A stretch of DNA of 64,000 nt from NCBI GenBank assembly GCA_016271365.2, contig CM028129.1, positions 848,168,501 to 848,232,500 of the forward strand, in the 5' to 3' direction. The notes beneath the pieces are model-generated. The model was not told the DNA's origin. It made no database searches and saw only the letters and a list, made by a program, of their open reading frames with translations. A program made the translations under genes and the position numbers. Source of the stretch: Neoceratodus forsteri. Lineage: Eukaryota; Chordata; Ceratodontiformes; Ceratodontidae. This document shows positions 21,832 through 32,879 of the stretch, piece after piece. The first letter of the stretch is position 1. Every line of letters begins with the position of its first letter.

Positions 21832-23972
21832 ATGGGAGAGTGCCTCAGAAAAGCACTAGCAAACAGGCTTGAAGGAGGTGTGGAGCAACAACGGGGAATT
21901 TTCAAAACTGCCATCACAAAGGCAACAAGCCTCTGTGTGAAGCAAATAAACAAATCAAAACAAAAGAAAAAGCCACTATGGTTCTCAAAAAGAGGTGGCT
22001 GTGAAAGTCAGGAAGAAAAGATAGCATTCGGAGTATAAGGAAACACAGAAGGAGCAGGACAGAGAGCTGTACCAGTTAAGGCAGAAGGAAGCAGGGAGGG
22101 AAGTCAGAATAGCAAAGGCCCAAACTGAGGAAAGATAGCCAACTCAGTTGAAAGGGATAAAACCTTTTATAGGTACATCAGCGTGAGAAAGACAAAGGGA
22201 GGGATAGTGAGGCTGAATAGAATGAGCAATGTGGGTGGGCAGAGGGGACAGTGAAAAGCAGGAATACTGAACGAATATTTCTGCTCAGTATTCACAAAGA
22301 GGAGGGGAAGTGCCTAATCCAATTAACAGAAGCACTCTTGATCGGAGGTCGATCCCAGTCCTTTCCAGAAGAAAGGGTTCTGCAAGAACTCCTAAAACTG
22401 AAGGTGGACAAAGCAATGGGTCCTGATGGAATTCACCCCAGAATTCTAAAAGAATTAAGGAAGGAACTAGTGAAACCACTGCTACTCTTTTTAATAAATC
22501 ATGGGAGGATGGTGTGGTACCCGAGGACTGGAGGAAGGCGGATGTGATTCCCCTTCACAAAAGTGGGAGCAAGACAGAGGCAGGAAACTACAGACCTGTC
22601 AGTCTGACCTCTGTGGTAGGGAAAGTGATGAAGTCACTTCTGAAGGAAAGAATAGTTGAGTACCTAGAGGCCAGTGGAGCACAGGACCCAAGGCAGCATG
22701 GGTTCACAGCGGGAAGGTCATGTCAGACAAATCTAATAGATTTCTTTGACTGGGTGACCAAAGTAGTAGACCAGGGAGGGGCTGTGGATATGGCCTACCT
22801 AGACTTTAGCAAGGCATTTGACACAGTCCCACAAAAGATTAATAGTCAAATTAACCAGCCTGGGAGTGGGACCCAGGGTGGTAGCCTGGGTAAAACATTG
22901 GCTGGACAACAGGACACAGAAGGTAATTGTAAATGGAGTCCACTCTGAAGAAAGAGGGTTACTAGTGGGTACCGAGGGTTCAGTATTGGGTCCAGTCCTT
23001 TTAATGTCTTCATCAGTGACATTGCAGAGGGACTGGAAGGAAAAGTATGCCTTTTGCAGATGACACAAAGATCTGCAACAGGGTTGATACACAAGAGGCG
23101 TGGAAAGGATGAAAAGGGACTTGGCAAGGTTGGAGGAATGGTCAGAAGTATGGCAGCTAGGATTCAATGCAAAGAAGTGCAAAATAATGCACCTGGGAAA
23201 CAAGAACCCAGGGGAAGAATACACAATGGGTGGGGAGGTAGTAACAACAACAAAAAAGGAAAGGGACCTGGGGTAATCATATCAGATGACCTTAAGGTTA
23301 GCAAGCAATGTGAGAAGGCAGTAGGGAGGGCTGGGGGTATACTGGGATGTATAGGGAGAGGCATCATCAGCAGAAAACAGGAAGCTGTTATCCCTCTGTA
23401 CAGACAGTTGGTGAGACCCCATCTGGAGTACTGTGTCCAGTTCTGGAGACCCCATCTCCGCAAGGACATAGGCAGGATAGAGGCAGTCCAGAGGAGGGCA
23501 ACTAAAATGGTGCAGGGTCTGCAAGAGAAGCCGTATGAGGAGAGTCTAAAGGAGCTTAATATGTATACCCTGAGGAAAGAAGGAGAGGGGAACATGATAG
23601 AAACTTTAAGTACCTCAGTGGAATCAACAAAGTCCAAGAGGGTAGCATCTTTCAGAAAAAGAGACTTGCAAGAACAAGGGACACAATTTAAAGATAGAAG
23701 GAGGGCGGTTCAGGGGCAATGTGAGGAAGTATTATTTCACAGAGAGGTAGTGGATGCATGGAACAGCCTTCCTGAGGAGGCTGTGGGGTCTAAAACTGTG
23801 GGAGAATTCAAGAATGCATGAGACAGACATAAGGCGATTCTTGTGGGGGGTAGGAAGAAATAGGCTATTGGTTAACTAGGATCTGCGGCCTATCCTGTAG
23901 GTAGGGAAATGGGCAGACTAGATGGGCCTAGCGGTCCTTATCTGCCGTCAAAGTCTATGTTTCTACCTAAGT
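21832..23972 (+). mobile_element. CR1 LINE copy nested in Tx1 ORF2
   Basis: A 5'-truncated CR1 begins within its endonuclease-RT linker and ends with the family 3' signature CTTATCTGCCGTCAAAG plus a TCTATGTTTCT tail. It lies directly inside the Tx1 C-terminal region: Tx1 coding sense stops at about 21831 and resumes at about 23973. The flanks ACCTGACTTTGG (about 21817) and ACCTAAGTTTGA (about 23967) may be a diverged target-site duplication. The CR1 is therefore younger than the Tx1 insertion. The same CR1 family ends at 63.43 kb on the minus strand. Confidence 0.85.
22251..23824 (+). pseudogene. CR1 reverse transcriptase (nested copy)
   Basis: Consecutive frames carry KAMGPDGIHPRILKEL (22251-22547), EDWRKADVIPLHKSGSK, NYRPVSLTSVVGKVMKSLL and MAYLDFSKAFDTVP (22514-22948). 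A displaced VLGPVL follows near 22990, then FADD at 23053-23064. The long frame 23054-23821 has GVIISDDLKVSKQCEKAVGR, LVRPHLEYCVQFWRP and IEAVQRRATKMVQGLQ. These are diagnostic CR1-clade blocks, with FADD as the CR1 form of the catalytic motif. Three frame changes and a loss around GVPQGS show decay. The C-terminal reading frame of 255 residues is largely open, so the copy is only moderately old. Confidence 0.85.
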
Positions 23973-23974
23973 TT

Positions 23975-24425
23975 GATCTTTTTGTGTTTATTTAGCTTCC
24001 AAGTGGAAAGAGCCTTTATTTGCCTCTCTTACTTATTGTAGTCTGTTGTATGGAGTGCATAAGGGTGAATGGTCCAAGTATCATACTGAAACTTTATTAT
24101 TGGTCTTTTCTATCCTTCGCTTTTATGTTTGGCAATCTAGATGTTTATGGGTTTCGCAACAAAGACTGATATTGTTTGATGAAATTCTTGGTAATGTGAA
24201 AATTACATTACAGAAAATTTATACTGCTGACTTTCATTTATTGGGTATGGTCAAGGGCAAATTTTTGTGGGTTAACTGTGAACATTGGATGACAAATGTT
24301 TGATTTTCTTTATTGTTTCTGCTGTTATATTTTATCAAATTTTTATTTCCCTGTTGTTTTTTGCTGTATGCTTTTGTTTTCTCTTTATTTTGGAGTCCTT
24401 TTTTTCAATAAAAATTCCCCTACTC
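23975..24425 (+). pseudogene. Tx1 ORF2 C-terminus and 3' end
   Basis: The frame 24046-24303 encodes an LYGVHKGEW...LLLVFSILRFYVWQSRC-type stretch, the W..R-ending helix region at the end of Tx1/L1 ORF2. It is followed by a T-rich 3' UTR and an AATAAA signal at about 24409. This is the displaced end of the element interrupted at 21831. Confidence 0.65.
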
Positions 24426-24426
24426 T

Positions 24427-24665
24427 TTTCGATAAGTGCAATGGGATCTTTAACATCCACCTGAACTACCACCAATCCAGGCAGATAGGACCCCGGTTTA
24501 ACATCTCATCTGAAAGATGGCATCTCAGAGTGCAGCACCCTCTCATGCTGCACTACAGTGTCAGTACTGGGATATTAACCAAGTGCCAGATGTGGAAACT
24601 GAACCCACAGCCCTCTGATCTCCTGATCTCAGAGGCGGTGTGCTACCTACTGTGCCATTACCAGC
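24427..24665 (+). repeat. Dispersed repeat, 'CGGTTTAACATCTCATC' type
   Basis: GGGATCTTTAACATCCACCT, then CCCGGTTTAACATCTCATCT and GAAAGATGGCATC, resemble a repeat I recall as common in fish and amphibian genomes (TTTAAT...CGGTTTAACGTCTCATCC). It also contains a CTGAACCCACAGCCCTCTGA stretch and the small hairpin CCTCTGA/TCAGAGG. The family name is not certain to me. Confidence 0.5.
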
Positions 24666-25160
24666 ACACCAGGGCTGAGGGGACTAGCTCACCAGGGAAT
24701 TACATTTTTTAATAATGCACATCACGGGCAAATAAGGGATTGGAGGGGAGCTGCTAGATCACCAAGGACTGACTTTTTATAAAAATTAGCATTACGGCAT
24801 ATGGGTGGGGGGTCACAGTGACATATGGTGGACAACACTTCCAGAGGATGTTTAAGTACTGTTAGACCAGCCCTTAGCTGGTCTAACTTTATATGAACCT
24901 TTTCATGGGGAGGGTTTGAGAATGCAACATTAGGGGATATGACAGCCTGCATCTGCTGCAAGCTCCCTAGCACCATGCTGCAGCCAATTTTGTGGTGCAA
25001 GACTGGCACAAGTCCCCTTTGGTGCATGCAGCCTGTTGATGCAGCCTGCTTTGCAAAATAGCTCTGGGTGCATCCTTTAACACAAGGTGCCATTTGCATC
25101 AGACATGTTTGATGCAAGCTTCTTACATCCTTCTAAGGGCTTTGAAAATCTGGCTCTGTG
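24640..25160 (-). repeat. Inverted copy of the 65-bp-unit repeat
   Basis: The reverse complement starts AGCCAGATTTTCAAAGCCC at about 25157. Its distal part reproduces the GTCAGTCCTTGGTGATCTAG and TAATGTGCATTA units seen at 11800-11880. Its middle differs from the 11.5-kb copy and contains an inner palindrome, TTAGACCAGC...GCTGGTCTAA, at about 24863-24889. Confidence 0.7.
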
Positions 25161-25164
25161 TATT

Positions 25165-25417
25165 TTGGAGCTCTGTGGGTGTCAAGATTAACATTTTAAA
25201 CTAATAAACAAGCAAGTGGTGTGGCTGTAGAAATCATTTATTGAAACCATTTTTAAACAGCTCTGTTAGCAAATCAGTCGTTTTTTATCTGTTATTGAAG
25301 ATTAAAGTGCATAACAAGAACTTCAATCCAGGGGTGTTCAATAGGCTTTTGACTGAGTTTGGATAGTGCTGAGGACTTTTTAAGTGCTGGGTTGCTCTTC
25401 CTTAGCACTTCCAGTTG
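25165..25417. other. Non-coding stretch, no gene seen
   Basis: Short AT-rich sequence between the inverted repeat copy and the 3' end of the next LINE. Nothing recognised. Confidence 0.4.
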
Positions 25418-28400
25418 TCAGTGTCAATGTCAATGTAAATTTATTTGTTGCAAGGAAAAATACAAATTCATAGGCAAACAAATATAAATAATTTGATACA
25501 CAAATATAACAGTATCTTATTTAAAAATCCAAATGTGACTGTCTATTAGTGCAATGAGTGATGTGTAATTTATACAATTTATAAGGCATGTCATTTTTCA
25601 CTTCAATAATATTAAGAAGAGACACCACAGACTCCAGTACATTTAGAGATTTAGATTTGAAAATGTAAGTGACAATATTCATGGGTTCCAAATCTAGGTG
25701 GGCCATTATTTTACCCAGAAACTTCTTTCAGTATGTTGAATACAGTGGATACAGCACAACCAAATACATTAAATAATCTGAGCCTAATCCAAACCTACAT
25801 AACTCCTCAGAGCTGTTAGTCTTGAATAGTCTGTTCAAGCCTTTGCCTGTCATGTTATTCAAACCTATATCTAATAAACAGTTTTCTCCTACAGGGATCC
25901 AACAAAATATTTAAATATGGTTGAACACAAGTGCCTTTTATTTTTGTAAGCCAATAGCTTATTTTTTATTAGGCGTATAAGCCCAATTCTGTTTGTTTGG
26001 TAATATCCTGATTCTTTCTTTATCAGAAGGTGTATTTCTTTAGCCGGTCTAATAAATATATCAACAACACATTGTAGGAGATCATATGGTTTTATAATAG
26101 TTTCTAATATCGAGGAGCTAGGAAATGGTGTTTTCAGTTGTAAATAATTTATTGATTCTTAGACACATTTTCTGGGTAGTTGTTCTTCACTCTTAGCATA
26201 GACTTTTAGCCAGTAAACAGCTAATCTCTCCTGTATTAGGCATTCCATTGGGAGTTGGCCTAGCTCTGCTCTTGTCAGGGATGAATGTGCTCCAGAAGGT
26301 AACCCAATAACTTTTATAGTAGACATTAAGGAGCCTTTCTATGTTTCCTTTTTGAGGTTCCCAAATTTCTACCCCATATGAAATTTGGCTTTTTATTTTT
26401 GCATTAAGTACTTTAATGCCTCCCTTGATGTAGTGTCTTCTGAATTTATAAATAAATTTAGACATAACTGGCAGAAATCTCTTAACTTTGCTGCTATACT
26501 TTTGATAAGTTTACTCAGAGTCAAATTGTCTGAAATTGTGATCCCCAAATAACAAAAGTTTTTCACTATCTCTAATTCATTTATCTAGTATGTATCTATA
26601 TTTTTTGTTGTTACTCCCACACATCTTTCATTTTATCATAATTCATCTGAGATCAGCTTACTTACATTCCATAGAACATTTCTGTAGAATCTTTTTATTC
26701 CTAGAAAACTGGTTGATAATAGGGCTATATCATCTGTGTAGGCTAAATACAGACAATAACAATTTCCTATTTTGGGCATATGAAAATCTTCACCATATAT
26801 TTTTGTTAGTATGTCATTAAGGAATAAATTAAACAAAAGCAGAGAAGAAGAGCAACCTCATTTAACCCCTCTAATTGTACTAAATTTATTATTTTTCTCA
26901 CCAGTGAATTGTATCTGATCTGGGTCATGTTATCTCGATATAACAATTGAATATGGTTAATTAAATCTCTGCCTACCCCCATTTTCAAGTGCACCCCATA
27001 ATAATTTTCTATTAACTCTGTCAAAGGCGATTTTACATCTATAAAATAAACAGTACAGCATTTGTCATTTTATCTTTGTATACTTATGCATTAGATGGGT
27101 TAGCACAATGCACTGATCAATAGTTGAATGTTCAGACATAAAGCCTGCTTGTACCTTACCTATAATTTTATTTTTGTTTATCCATTCCAATAACCTAATA
27201 TAAATATTTTTTGTAAAAATCTTCTGTGTGCTGTCTAAAAGACCAATTGGTCTATAACAACTGGACTCTCGCTTATTACCTTTTTTAAAAATTGGGACTA
27301 TTATATTTAGTTTCCATGAGATCAGGATACATCCAATTTCATTTATATTTTTAAATATTTTATGTAAAAAGGGACTAGATTTCAATAGATTTCAGTATAA
27401 CCTCTATAGGAACCCCATCTGGGGCTCTATGTTTTGAGAATGATTTAATAGCCCTATAGATTTCTGTTTCTGAAAATTCTTTATCTAGTGTGATGCCCTT
27501 TTCTGACCATATCCTATCATTCTCATGGACCTCATTAGGATCATAAAACAATTCTTTGAAATGATCTACCCATAAATGTCCATTTCTTTCTCAAAATTTC
27601 CTGTTCTTGTTGAAACCAGTTTCCAAAATGTTTTATTATTTTTCTCTTTTGTCTCTTAATGCACTTTCAAATTTTTGCCATAATTGAGTTCTGTTTATTT
27701 CTAGTTTTGGTAATAACTCCATAGTACTTTTTCTTAATTTGTTTAGTTTTTTGTTATTCTTATGTAGATCATTTCTCACTTTTCTTATTTGGTTGTTAAG
27801 ATTCCTTTTAGCCATCCTATATTCCTTATTGAACCATAGCTACCTTTTTGGGAAACATTTTCACCTCTGTTGATGCCAGTTCTGAGATGTGATTCATTAC
27901 TTTTTCAAAAACATTTATGCACGCTATTCCATCTCCTATTTCTTCTGTTTTGATTATTTAGTCAAACATCTACATCACTCAAACCCATGAAGAGGTCCCT
28001 TTTTCTATTTTGTCCCAGTATATACTTTTTTATTTCTAACCATAAATTGGGTTCTGTCTTCCATTATTCTAATTTTAGGGTATTCCCAACTTATTTTTAG
28101 CATTATAGGGCAGTGTGGGCTCTCAGCTCTACTTTCCACCCTCATGTCCAAAAATAGAGGAACTAAGTTGAAATTTATTCAAGCAAGATCAATGACTGAA
28201 AATCCATTAGTAGCAATGTATGTATGGCTGCCTAAATTTTCTGATATCAGTCTACCATTTAGTAGTACAATATTTTTGTTTGTTAATCATTCTTGAATTC
28301 TTGCCCTTCTCAGTAGTGACTGTGTCCACTGTATTTTCTCTGTAAAACTTTCTCAGTTCTTAGAACTGATATCAATTCTGAAGTATTTTCTTCAAACTTC

Positions 28401-28495
28401 AGGCATTTACCCATTCTAGAGTTGAAATCACCCATCAGCATAATTTTAGTTCACAGATTATCATCCAACAATTTTTCTAGTGTCAGTACTTTCAG
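25418..28495 (-). mobile_element. Vingi/I-like LINE, 5'-truncated
   Basis: On the minus strand the copy begins within the endonuclease (LMGDFNSRMG at about 28415-28445), passes through a long linker and RT, and ends at about 25418 in a tandem ATTGAC-type tail. The RT blocks resemble Vingi/Ingi/I LINEs more than CR1 or L1, notably CYRPIGLLDSTQKIF and AGFMSEHSTIDQCIVLTHL. The clade is assigned from these motifs only. It is strongly decayed and AT-rich compared with the other LINEs here. Confidence 0.7.
26193..27385 (-). pseudogene. Vingi/I-like reverse transcriptase remnant
   Basis: The frame 27385-27065 has NIIVPIFKKGNKRESSCYRP and QAGFMSEHSTIDQ. After a break, the frame 27024-26806 has HIQLLYRDNMTQIRYNS. 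The frame 26836-26636 carries LFNLFLNDILTKIYG and the catalytic box YTDDIALLS (YTDD at about 26729-26740), where the usual YADD alanine is threonine. The frame 26465-26193 holds the thumb/C-terminal IKSQISYGVEIWEP block. The order is collinear with a complete RT, but each piece is in a different frame. Confidence 0.75.
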
Positions 28496-28599
28496 TTGCA
28501 TTAGGGGCGTAGCTGCAGGATGGTCATGGTTTTTTGGAGCTGTAAATGTAGTACTGTTGGGGCGCCATGGTATTACAGGCCACTGGGATTTTGCTGGAG

Positions 28600-28850
28600 G
28601 TTGGTTTGGAGGATGTTACTGAAGGTGCACATCTGGCTGTCACCTGACTGGCTTGCATAGTGTTTTAAACTCATTTCTGACTTATGGCCTGATATGGCAA
28701 TGATGAGCTGGTCCTGTACATCACATCACTGAGAGTTTGGCAGGATGTTGCCCAAATGGAGTGGTTCATATACAGTCTCGATTAACCTGCGGTCTCAGAG
28801 ATTTATTTCATCATGCTTGTGATGTAGCACTTTCAGTGAGTTGCTTTCCT
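28600..28850 (-). pseudogene. Crypton-like tyrosine recombinase C-terminus
   Basis: Minus-strand translation gives NHSIWATSCQTLSD (28766-28725), then, after a small frameshift, a QDQLIIAISGHKSEMSL stretch followed by KHYASQSGD (about 28715-28640). This matches the C-terminal half of tyrosine recombinases: H-x-x-R, G-H-K-S and the nucleophile Y. The R of HSIR is W, a single CGG-to-TGG change. The GHKS..SL..Y form is typical of Crypton-type and Crypton-derived recombinases rather than of the Ngaro recombinase next door, whose box reads HSFRIRAAT. No other domain of the element is recognisable. Confidence 0.6.
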
Positions 28851-28859
28851 TACCAGATC

Positions 28860-29376
28860 CCATCTTGAAATGTTTTGGTGTGGCAATTGAAAGATGTGCA
28901 TACATGTGGACAACTGCTGATTCTGGTGTGTCATTTAACCCACACTGATGGTGATGAGTTATATACAGTACTGAAGACCACTGCCGCCCATAATTTAGTA
29001 CAAAGTCATTTCTTCAGTTTTGCTGATATTCCATTGCTACATTGACAAAAACTTGGATTTCAAACCATTTTGTATAACAGATTTACTGGTATTGTTTTAC
29101 TAATGGTGCAAGTGTTATACAGTTTGTTTAAAGGGACATTGTCAACCCTCATTATTTTTTTTTGTGATATTTTGTTATATAATTATTTATGGTATGCCAT
29201 TTATAATGTGTTTATGTGGCTGCTTTTTTAAAACAAGACTTAATTTTCTGTAAATGAATGAAAATGTAACTTTTAACCATATTTGAGTTCCACACTTAAT
29301 GTCTTATTTTGCTGATAAACATTGTCATTTCCCAGTTGTACTACACATTAAAATGCTGCAATAGAAAATACAGATA
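28860..29376. other. Non-coding stretch, no gene seen
   Basis: AT-rich flank between the Crypton-like remnant and the Ngaro element. Part may belong to the Crypton-like copy but no domain is visible. Confidence 0.4.
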
Positions 29377-29378
29377 AT

Positions 29379-29786
29379 TGTCCCCTGAAATCCCCCAGAA
29401 ATGATGGACACCACATGAATTTACTTGTTGGTTGTTCATTGGCAAATTTATTCATGGCACAAAGGACTATATTTATAAACCATATAACTGAATTCACAAT
29501 TCAATTTACATCAAACATTCTTCCCAATTTTTCTGGCTCCAGCCTCTGTCCTTCTTCGGTCATTCTTCCATCTTGCTTTCAGGGCCTAGACACTGAATCT
29601 GGCCCCTCCTCACCAGAACCAGGCGTTCCACTTCCCGGGCTTTCACCCTCCAGGCCCAGACACTTCTGAATCTGGCACCTGGACCTATCCCAGTCCCCAC
29701 TTTACTACCATGTCTGGGTTCTTTGTTCTCAGCCCATGTCCTACCCCTCCTCCTTTCTCCTCCCTCCTTCCTCCCCCTTTTCCTTA
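29379..29786 (-). repeat. Ngaro split repeat B2
   Basis: Shares about 400 bp with 30240-30655, including CAAATTTATTCATG, CAAAGGACTATATTTA and TTTACATCAAACATTCTTCC. Terminal copy at the downstream end of the element. Confidence 0.9.
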
Positions 29787-29983
29787 CTTCACCCCCATGG
29801 GCATGCCTGCTCCTCTCTGCCAGGGACTCTGCCCTAGCTCCCTGGCCCAGTGCTGCCTCTCCACAGTGACCACCATACCTAACCCCATGCCCAGGGCCCC
29901 TAGGGGCCTGATCTGCCCTCCATTCCTTACCTTTGTGTCATGCCTTCCCCCCATCACCTTCCTTAATAAGGGTGAGAGGGTGG

Positions 29984-30239
29984 GAAAAATTCCCAGCAAA
30001 AGAGGTCATCCTGCCTGAGCCCTGGCCTATTATACCCCTAATAGGCCCCTGGTCAGGACCCCCTTTGGTCTCCACTCCCCAGCCAATCACTGGGGCTCTG
30101 GCTTGCCCTTGTCATATTACCCTTTCCTGCCTGGAGATGTCATCAGGCCCTTCCCCCTCCTCCTTCCTCTCCTATGTCCTTATTCCTGGTAGGGATCACT
30201 GGACAACCTGGCCTGCCTTTTATTGGCAAGCCCCATTGT
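29984..30239 (-). repeat. Ngaro split repeat A2
   Basis: Shares AAAATTCCCAGCAAAAGAGG and the following about 250 bp with 37139-37416. It directly abuts B1 at the ATTGT junction. Confidence 0.9.
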
Positions 30240-30655
30240 TCCCTGAATCCCCCCAGGAATGATGGACATCACCTAGTACTTGGTGGTTGCTCTTGGCAAA
30301 TTTATTCATGACACAAAGGACTATATTTACAAACAATATAACTTTAAATTCACAATTTAATTTACATCAAACATTCTTCCCAATTTTCTGGCTCCAGTCT
30401 CTATCCTTCTTTTGGTCATTTCTTCCATCTTGCTTTCAGGGCCCAGACACTGTGAATCTGGCCCCCTCCTCCACACCAGAACCAGGCCATTCCACTTCCC
30501 TGGGCTTTCACCCTCCAGGCCCGGACACTTCTGAATCTGGCACCTGGACCTATCCCAATCCCCGCTTTACCACCACATCTGGGTTCTTTGTCCGCAGCCC
30601 AAGTATCCTACCCTCTTTCCCTTTTCTCCCCACCCCCCCTTTTCCTTACTTCCAC
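30240..30655 (-). repeat. Ngaro split repeat B1
   Basis: Internal partner of 29379-29786, lying immediately downstream of the coding region on the minus strand. Confidence 0.9.
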
Positions 30656-30744
30656 TGCCCCTCCTCCAGCTTGTGATGGACGGAGGCCTCTGTGGGATAG
30701 TACCTAAGCCCTTTCCTGGCCATCAGGTTCACTAGCTCCCCAAT

Positions 30745-31290
30745 AGGTCATAGGATCAGGCACATCCCAAACTCTGACAGGTGGATGCCGTCCGACCTGA
30801 ACACTGCAGGTTGGTCAAAGGAAATGTTCCTGTGCTGCAGGTGAACTCCCCCCAGCTCTATTACCATCCTGGCTACCCTCCTGTTCAAATGCTTCCTGAC
30901 CCTTTCAATCAGTCTGACATCCTGCACTCCTCTCCATACCCTCTGAGAGGTGATATCGGACCAGCTGATTGACACCCTCAGCCACCACCCCTTTATTCTC
31001 TTCAAGTCTCCCATGATGTTCTGTCCCAATACCCCCCCATGGCAGGCTCCCTAAATCATTCCCCCCCAGGTGTATCACAATGAAATCTGGGGTGCCCCAT
31101 TACAATTTCAATTCCTCCATCAAAGGCATGAGCTGCACCCACTTCATGCCCCTAATGCCTTTCCATAACACCCTTGTATGCTCCATGTTAAATCTCAGAT
31201 CTGCTCCTCTGGAGGTGGCCACTGCAAATCTCTCAGCCCAGTACACAAAGAATGCCCCACTATCCAGATTTTCCTCTTGGAACCTGCCAT
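30745..31290 (-). pseudogene. Ngaro SGNH hydrolase domain
   Basis: Downstream of the recombinase, KRKIWIVGHSL (about 31250-31275) supplies the GDS-like first block with serine. FIVIHLGGNDLG (31049-31087) supplies the GxND block III. SDGIHLSEFGM (about 30765-30795) supplies the DxxH block V. All four SGNH consensus residues (S, G, N, H) are therefore visible, although the blocks lie in different frames. The frame 31029-30748 covers the last two-thirds. Vertebrate Ngaro elements are known to carry an extra hydrolase-like ORF. Its role in the element is unknown. Confidence 0.75.
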
Positions 31291-31309
31291 GGAAACAAAA
31301 TACACTGTG

Positions 31310-31927
31310 TGAGTTGTTATTATTTTCTCACATACCTCTAATAGCTGCTGGACCTCCAATGCCCCATCCTTTGCAGCTCTGCTACTGCAGCCCCTCTCTG
31401 CTGCATCTGTGGCTGCCCTGATCCTGAATGAATGTGGGGCAAATTTGCTGGGATCCTCACCCAAAATGACAGCACCCTCTTGAGGACTTCTACTTGGAAA
31501 CCCATGGCCAGATACCCATCCCCATGCCAGAACAGCATCCCCTTTGCCCTTCCCTGAGCACTCCTTTACTCCTCCAGTGCACTTACGGTGCAGCTGGCTG
31601 ACTGCAACTTCCTCACCAGTGACAATTGTGTCCCTCCCTCCCTGGTCTGTCTTGGACCTGGCCAGGTAATGACAACCCTGTCATGTCCCCACAGGATATC
31701 TTCATGCTGCAACACCTGCTCTGAGGCCATTTTCCTCAGGGCCACCACTTCTCCCACAGCAAGGCTCCTGTAGCCATCACTGCAAACACGGCCCGGAATA
31801 GAACCCCTTCATGGGCCGATGTGTATACCTTCCGGGTGGTCTCCAAGATCCTTACCAGTAATTCCCCCCTTATGGGCTGCCTTCTATCCACCCTGACTCC
31901 TTGCCCCCTATGCCACCCTGCTACCAT
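31310..31927 (-). pseudogene. Ngaro tyrosine recombinase
   Basis: The frame 31927-31736 has RRQPIRGELLVRILETTRKV and a FRAVFAVMATGALLWEKW helix block, where the first catalytic R (usually Ga.RvgEl) is displaced. The frame 31757-31566 covers the beta-strand region, with VVITWPGPRQTREGGTQ. The frame 31464-31195 has PHSFRIRAATDAAERGCSS, the H-x-x-R box (31423-31434). One frame over, LQRMGHWRSSSY is followed by a stop codon and RYVR (about 31325-31378), the end containing the nucleophilic tyrosine. The enzyme would integrate circular DNA without a target-site duplication. Confidence 0.85.
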
Positions 31928-32172
31928 TCATTTTATGATCTTGCTGGCCCCTACATCGGGTCAGCCCCTGTTCTGGCATACCCAGCTGATGCCAGCTAAG
32001 TGCATGACCACTGTGGCATGGGCAGTCCTTCCTCCCACAGCTCCACCATGAATCTCCTTACCTGTTCATCCCAGACCAGTTCATCTTTGTCCCATCCGTG
32101 CTTCCCCCTGAAGCCCTGGAACTTTTCCCACCCTTCTTCATAGGCCTTCAATGTGTTCTCTGCCCAGGAGCA

Positions 32173-32877
32173 TCAGTACAGTGCCCTGGCTGTGCTCCTC
32201 CAACCTCCCATAACTGGTCTGGGATCCTGGTTCTGTGTGGCGGTGCCTGTGGCATCAGCTCCTGAAACCTGTTGAGCTGCAAACCAGGACAGACTATCAG
32301 CCACCTCATTCCTCAAACCCTCAATAAGCTGTGCTTTAAAAGACAGGTTTGGCCACAGTCTCAGTAAGACCATACGCCTGAGTAGCCTGCCCACCATCTC
32401 TGTCCTCCCCTCACTGCCTAATAATCATCTCTACTACCCCTTTTATCGCACCAAAACAAGATTCATGTCCCTTCATCCTATCACCCCATACTTCCAGGGC
32501 CACTCATATCAGGACGATCTCCAGGAAAGTGATGTCCTTCAGTGTCCCCTCCACCCAAGCTGCCAGCCATGGTTTTGACATTGATTTCCCTTGAAAGTAT
32601 GCCCCATTCCCAGGGTGCCTGAGGCATCCATGAACAGCTCAGGTCTGTGTTCCACTCCCTTGTCCTGCCATAATGTCATCCTGTTATAGCTGTCAAGAAA
32701 CTCCTCCCACACCCCAAAGTCTTCCCAAACCCTTTTAGATATGTCCACCCAATGGTGCAGCAGCTTGGCTTTCCCTGTGGCCCTCCCCAATCTTTTTGTA
32801 AAAGCTCTGCCTGCGCAGATGTCCTTACAGGTGAAATTAAGGTGCCCCAGCAGTTGCTGTATTTGTACCAATGGCAT
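32173..32877 (-). pseudogene. Ngaro RNase H domain
   Basis: The frame 32877-32539 starts with IQQLLGHLNFTCKDICAGRAF, the RT thumb/connection signature, and contains LFMDASGTLGMGHTF, the first RNase H aspartate block. The frame 32397-32173 has NEVADSLSWFAAQQ, the last acidic block (usually N.iAD.LSR). The domain removes RNA from the RNA:DNA hybrid during replication. Catalytic aspartates of both blocks are present, but a frame break separates them. Confidence 0.8.
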
Positions 32878-32879
32878 CC

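Larger units (their letters stand above)
16350..24425 (+). mobile_element. Tx1-type L1 LINE, split by nested CR1
   Basis: Two plus-strand segments, 16350-21831 and 23973-24425, form one element of about 5.9 kb with ORF1 (CCHC zinc knuckles), a start-preserved ORF2 (APE plus RT) and a 3' end at AATAAAAATTCCCC. A CR1 copy in the same orientation interrupts ORF2 near the C-terminus. The 5' boundary is uncertain: an open frame at 16360-16611 with no recognised motif may be 5' UTR or flank. Tx1-clade elements are typical of amphibians and fishes. Confidence 0.8.

Noticed and set aside
29415..30676. Plus-strand Pro-rich frames in the Ngaro repeat region
   Set aside because: They are antisense to a G-rich minus-strand element and lie within its A/B repeats.
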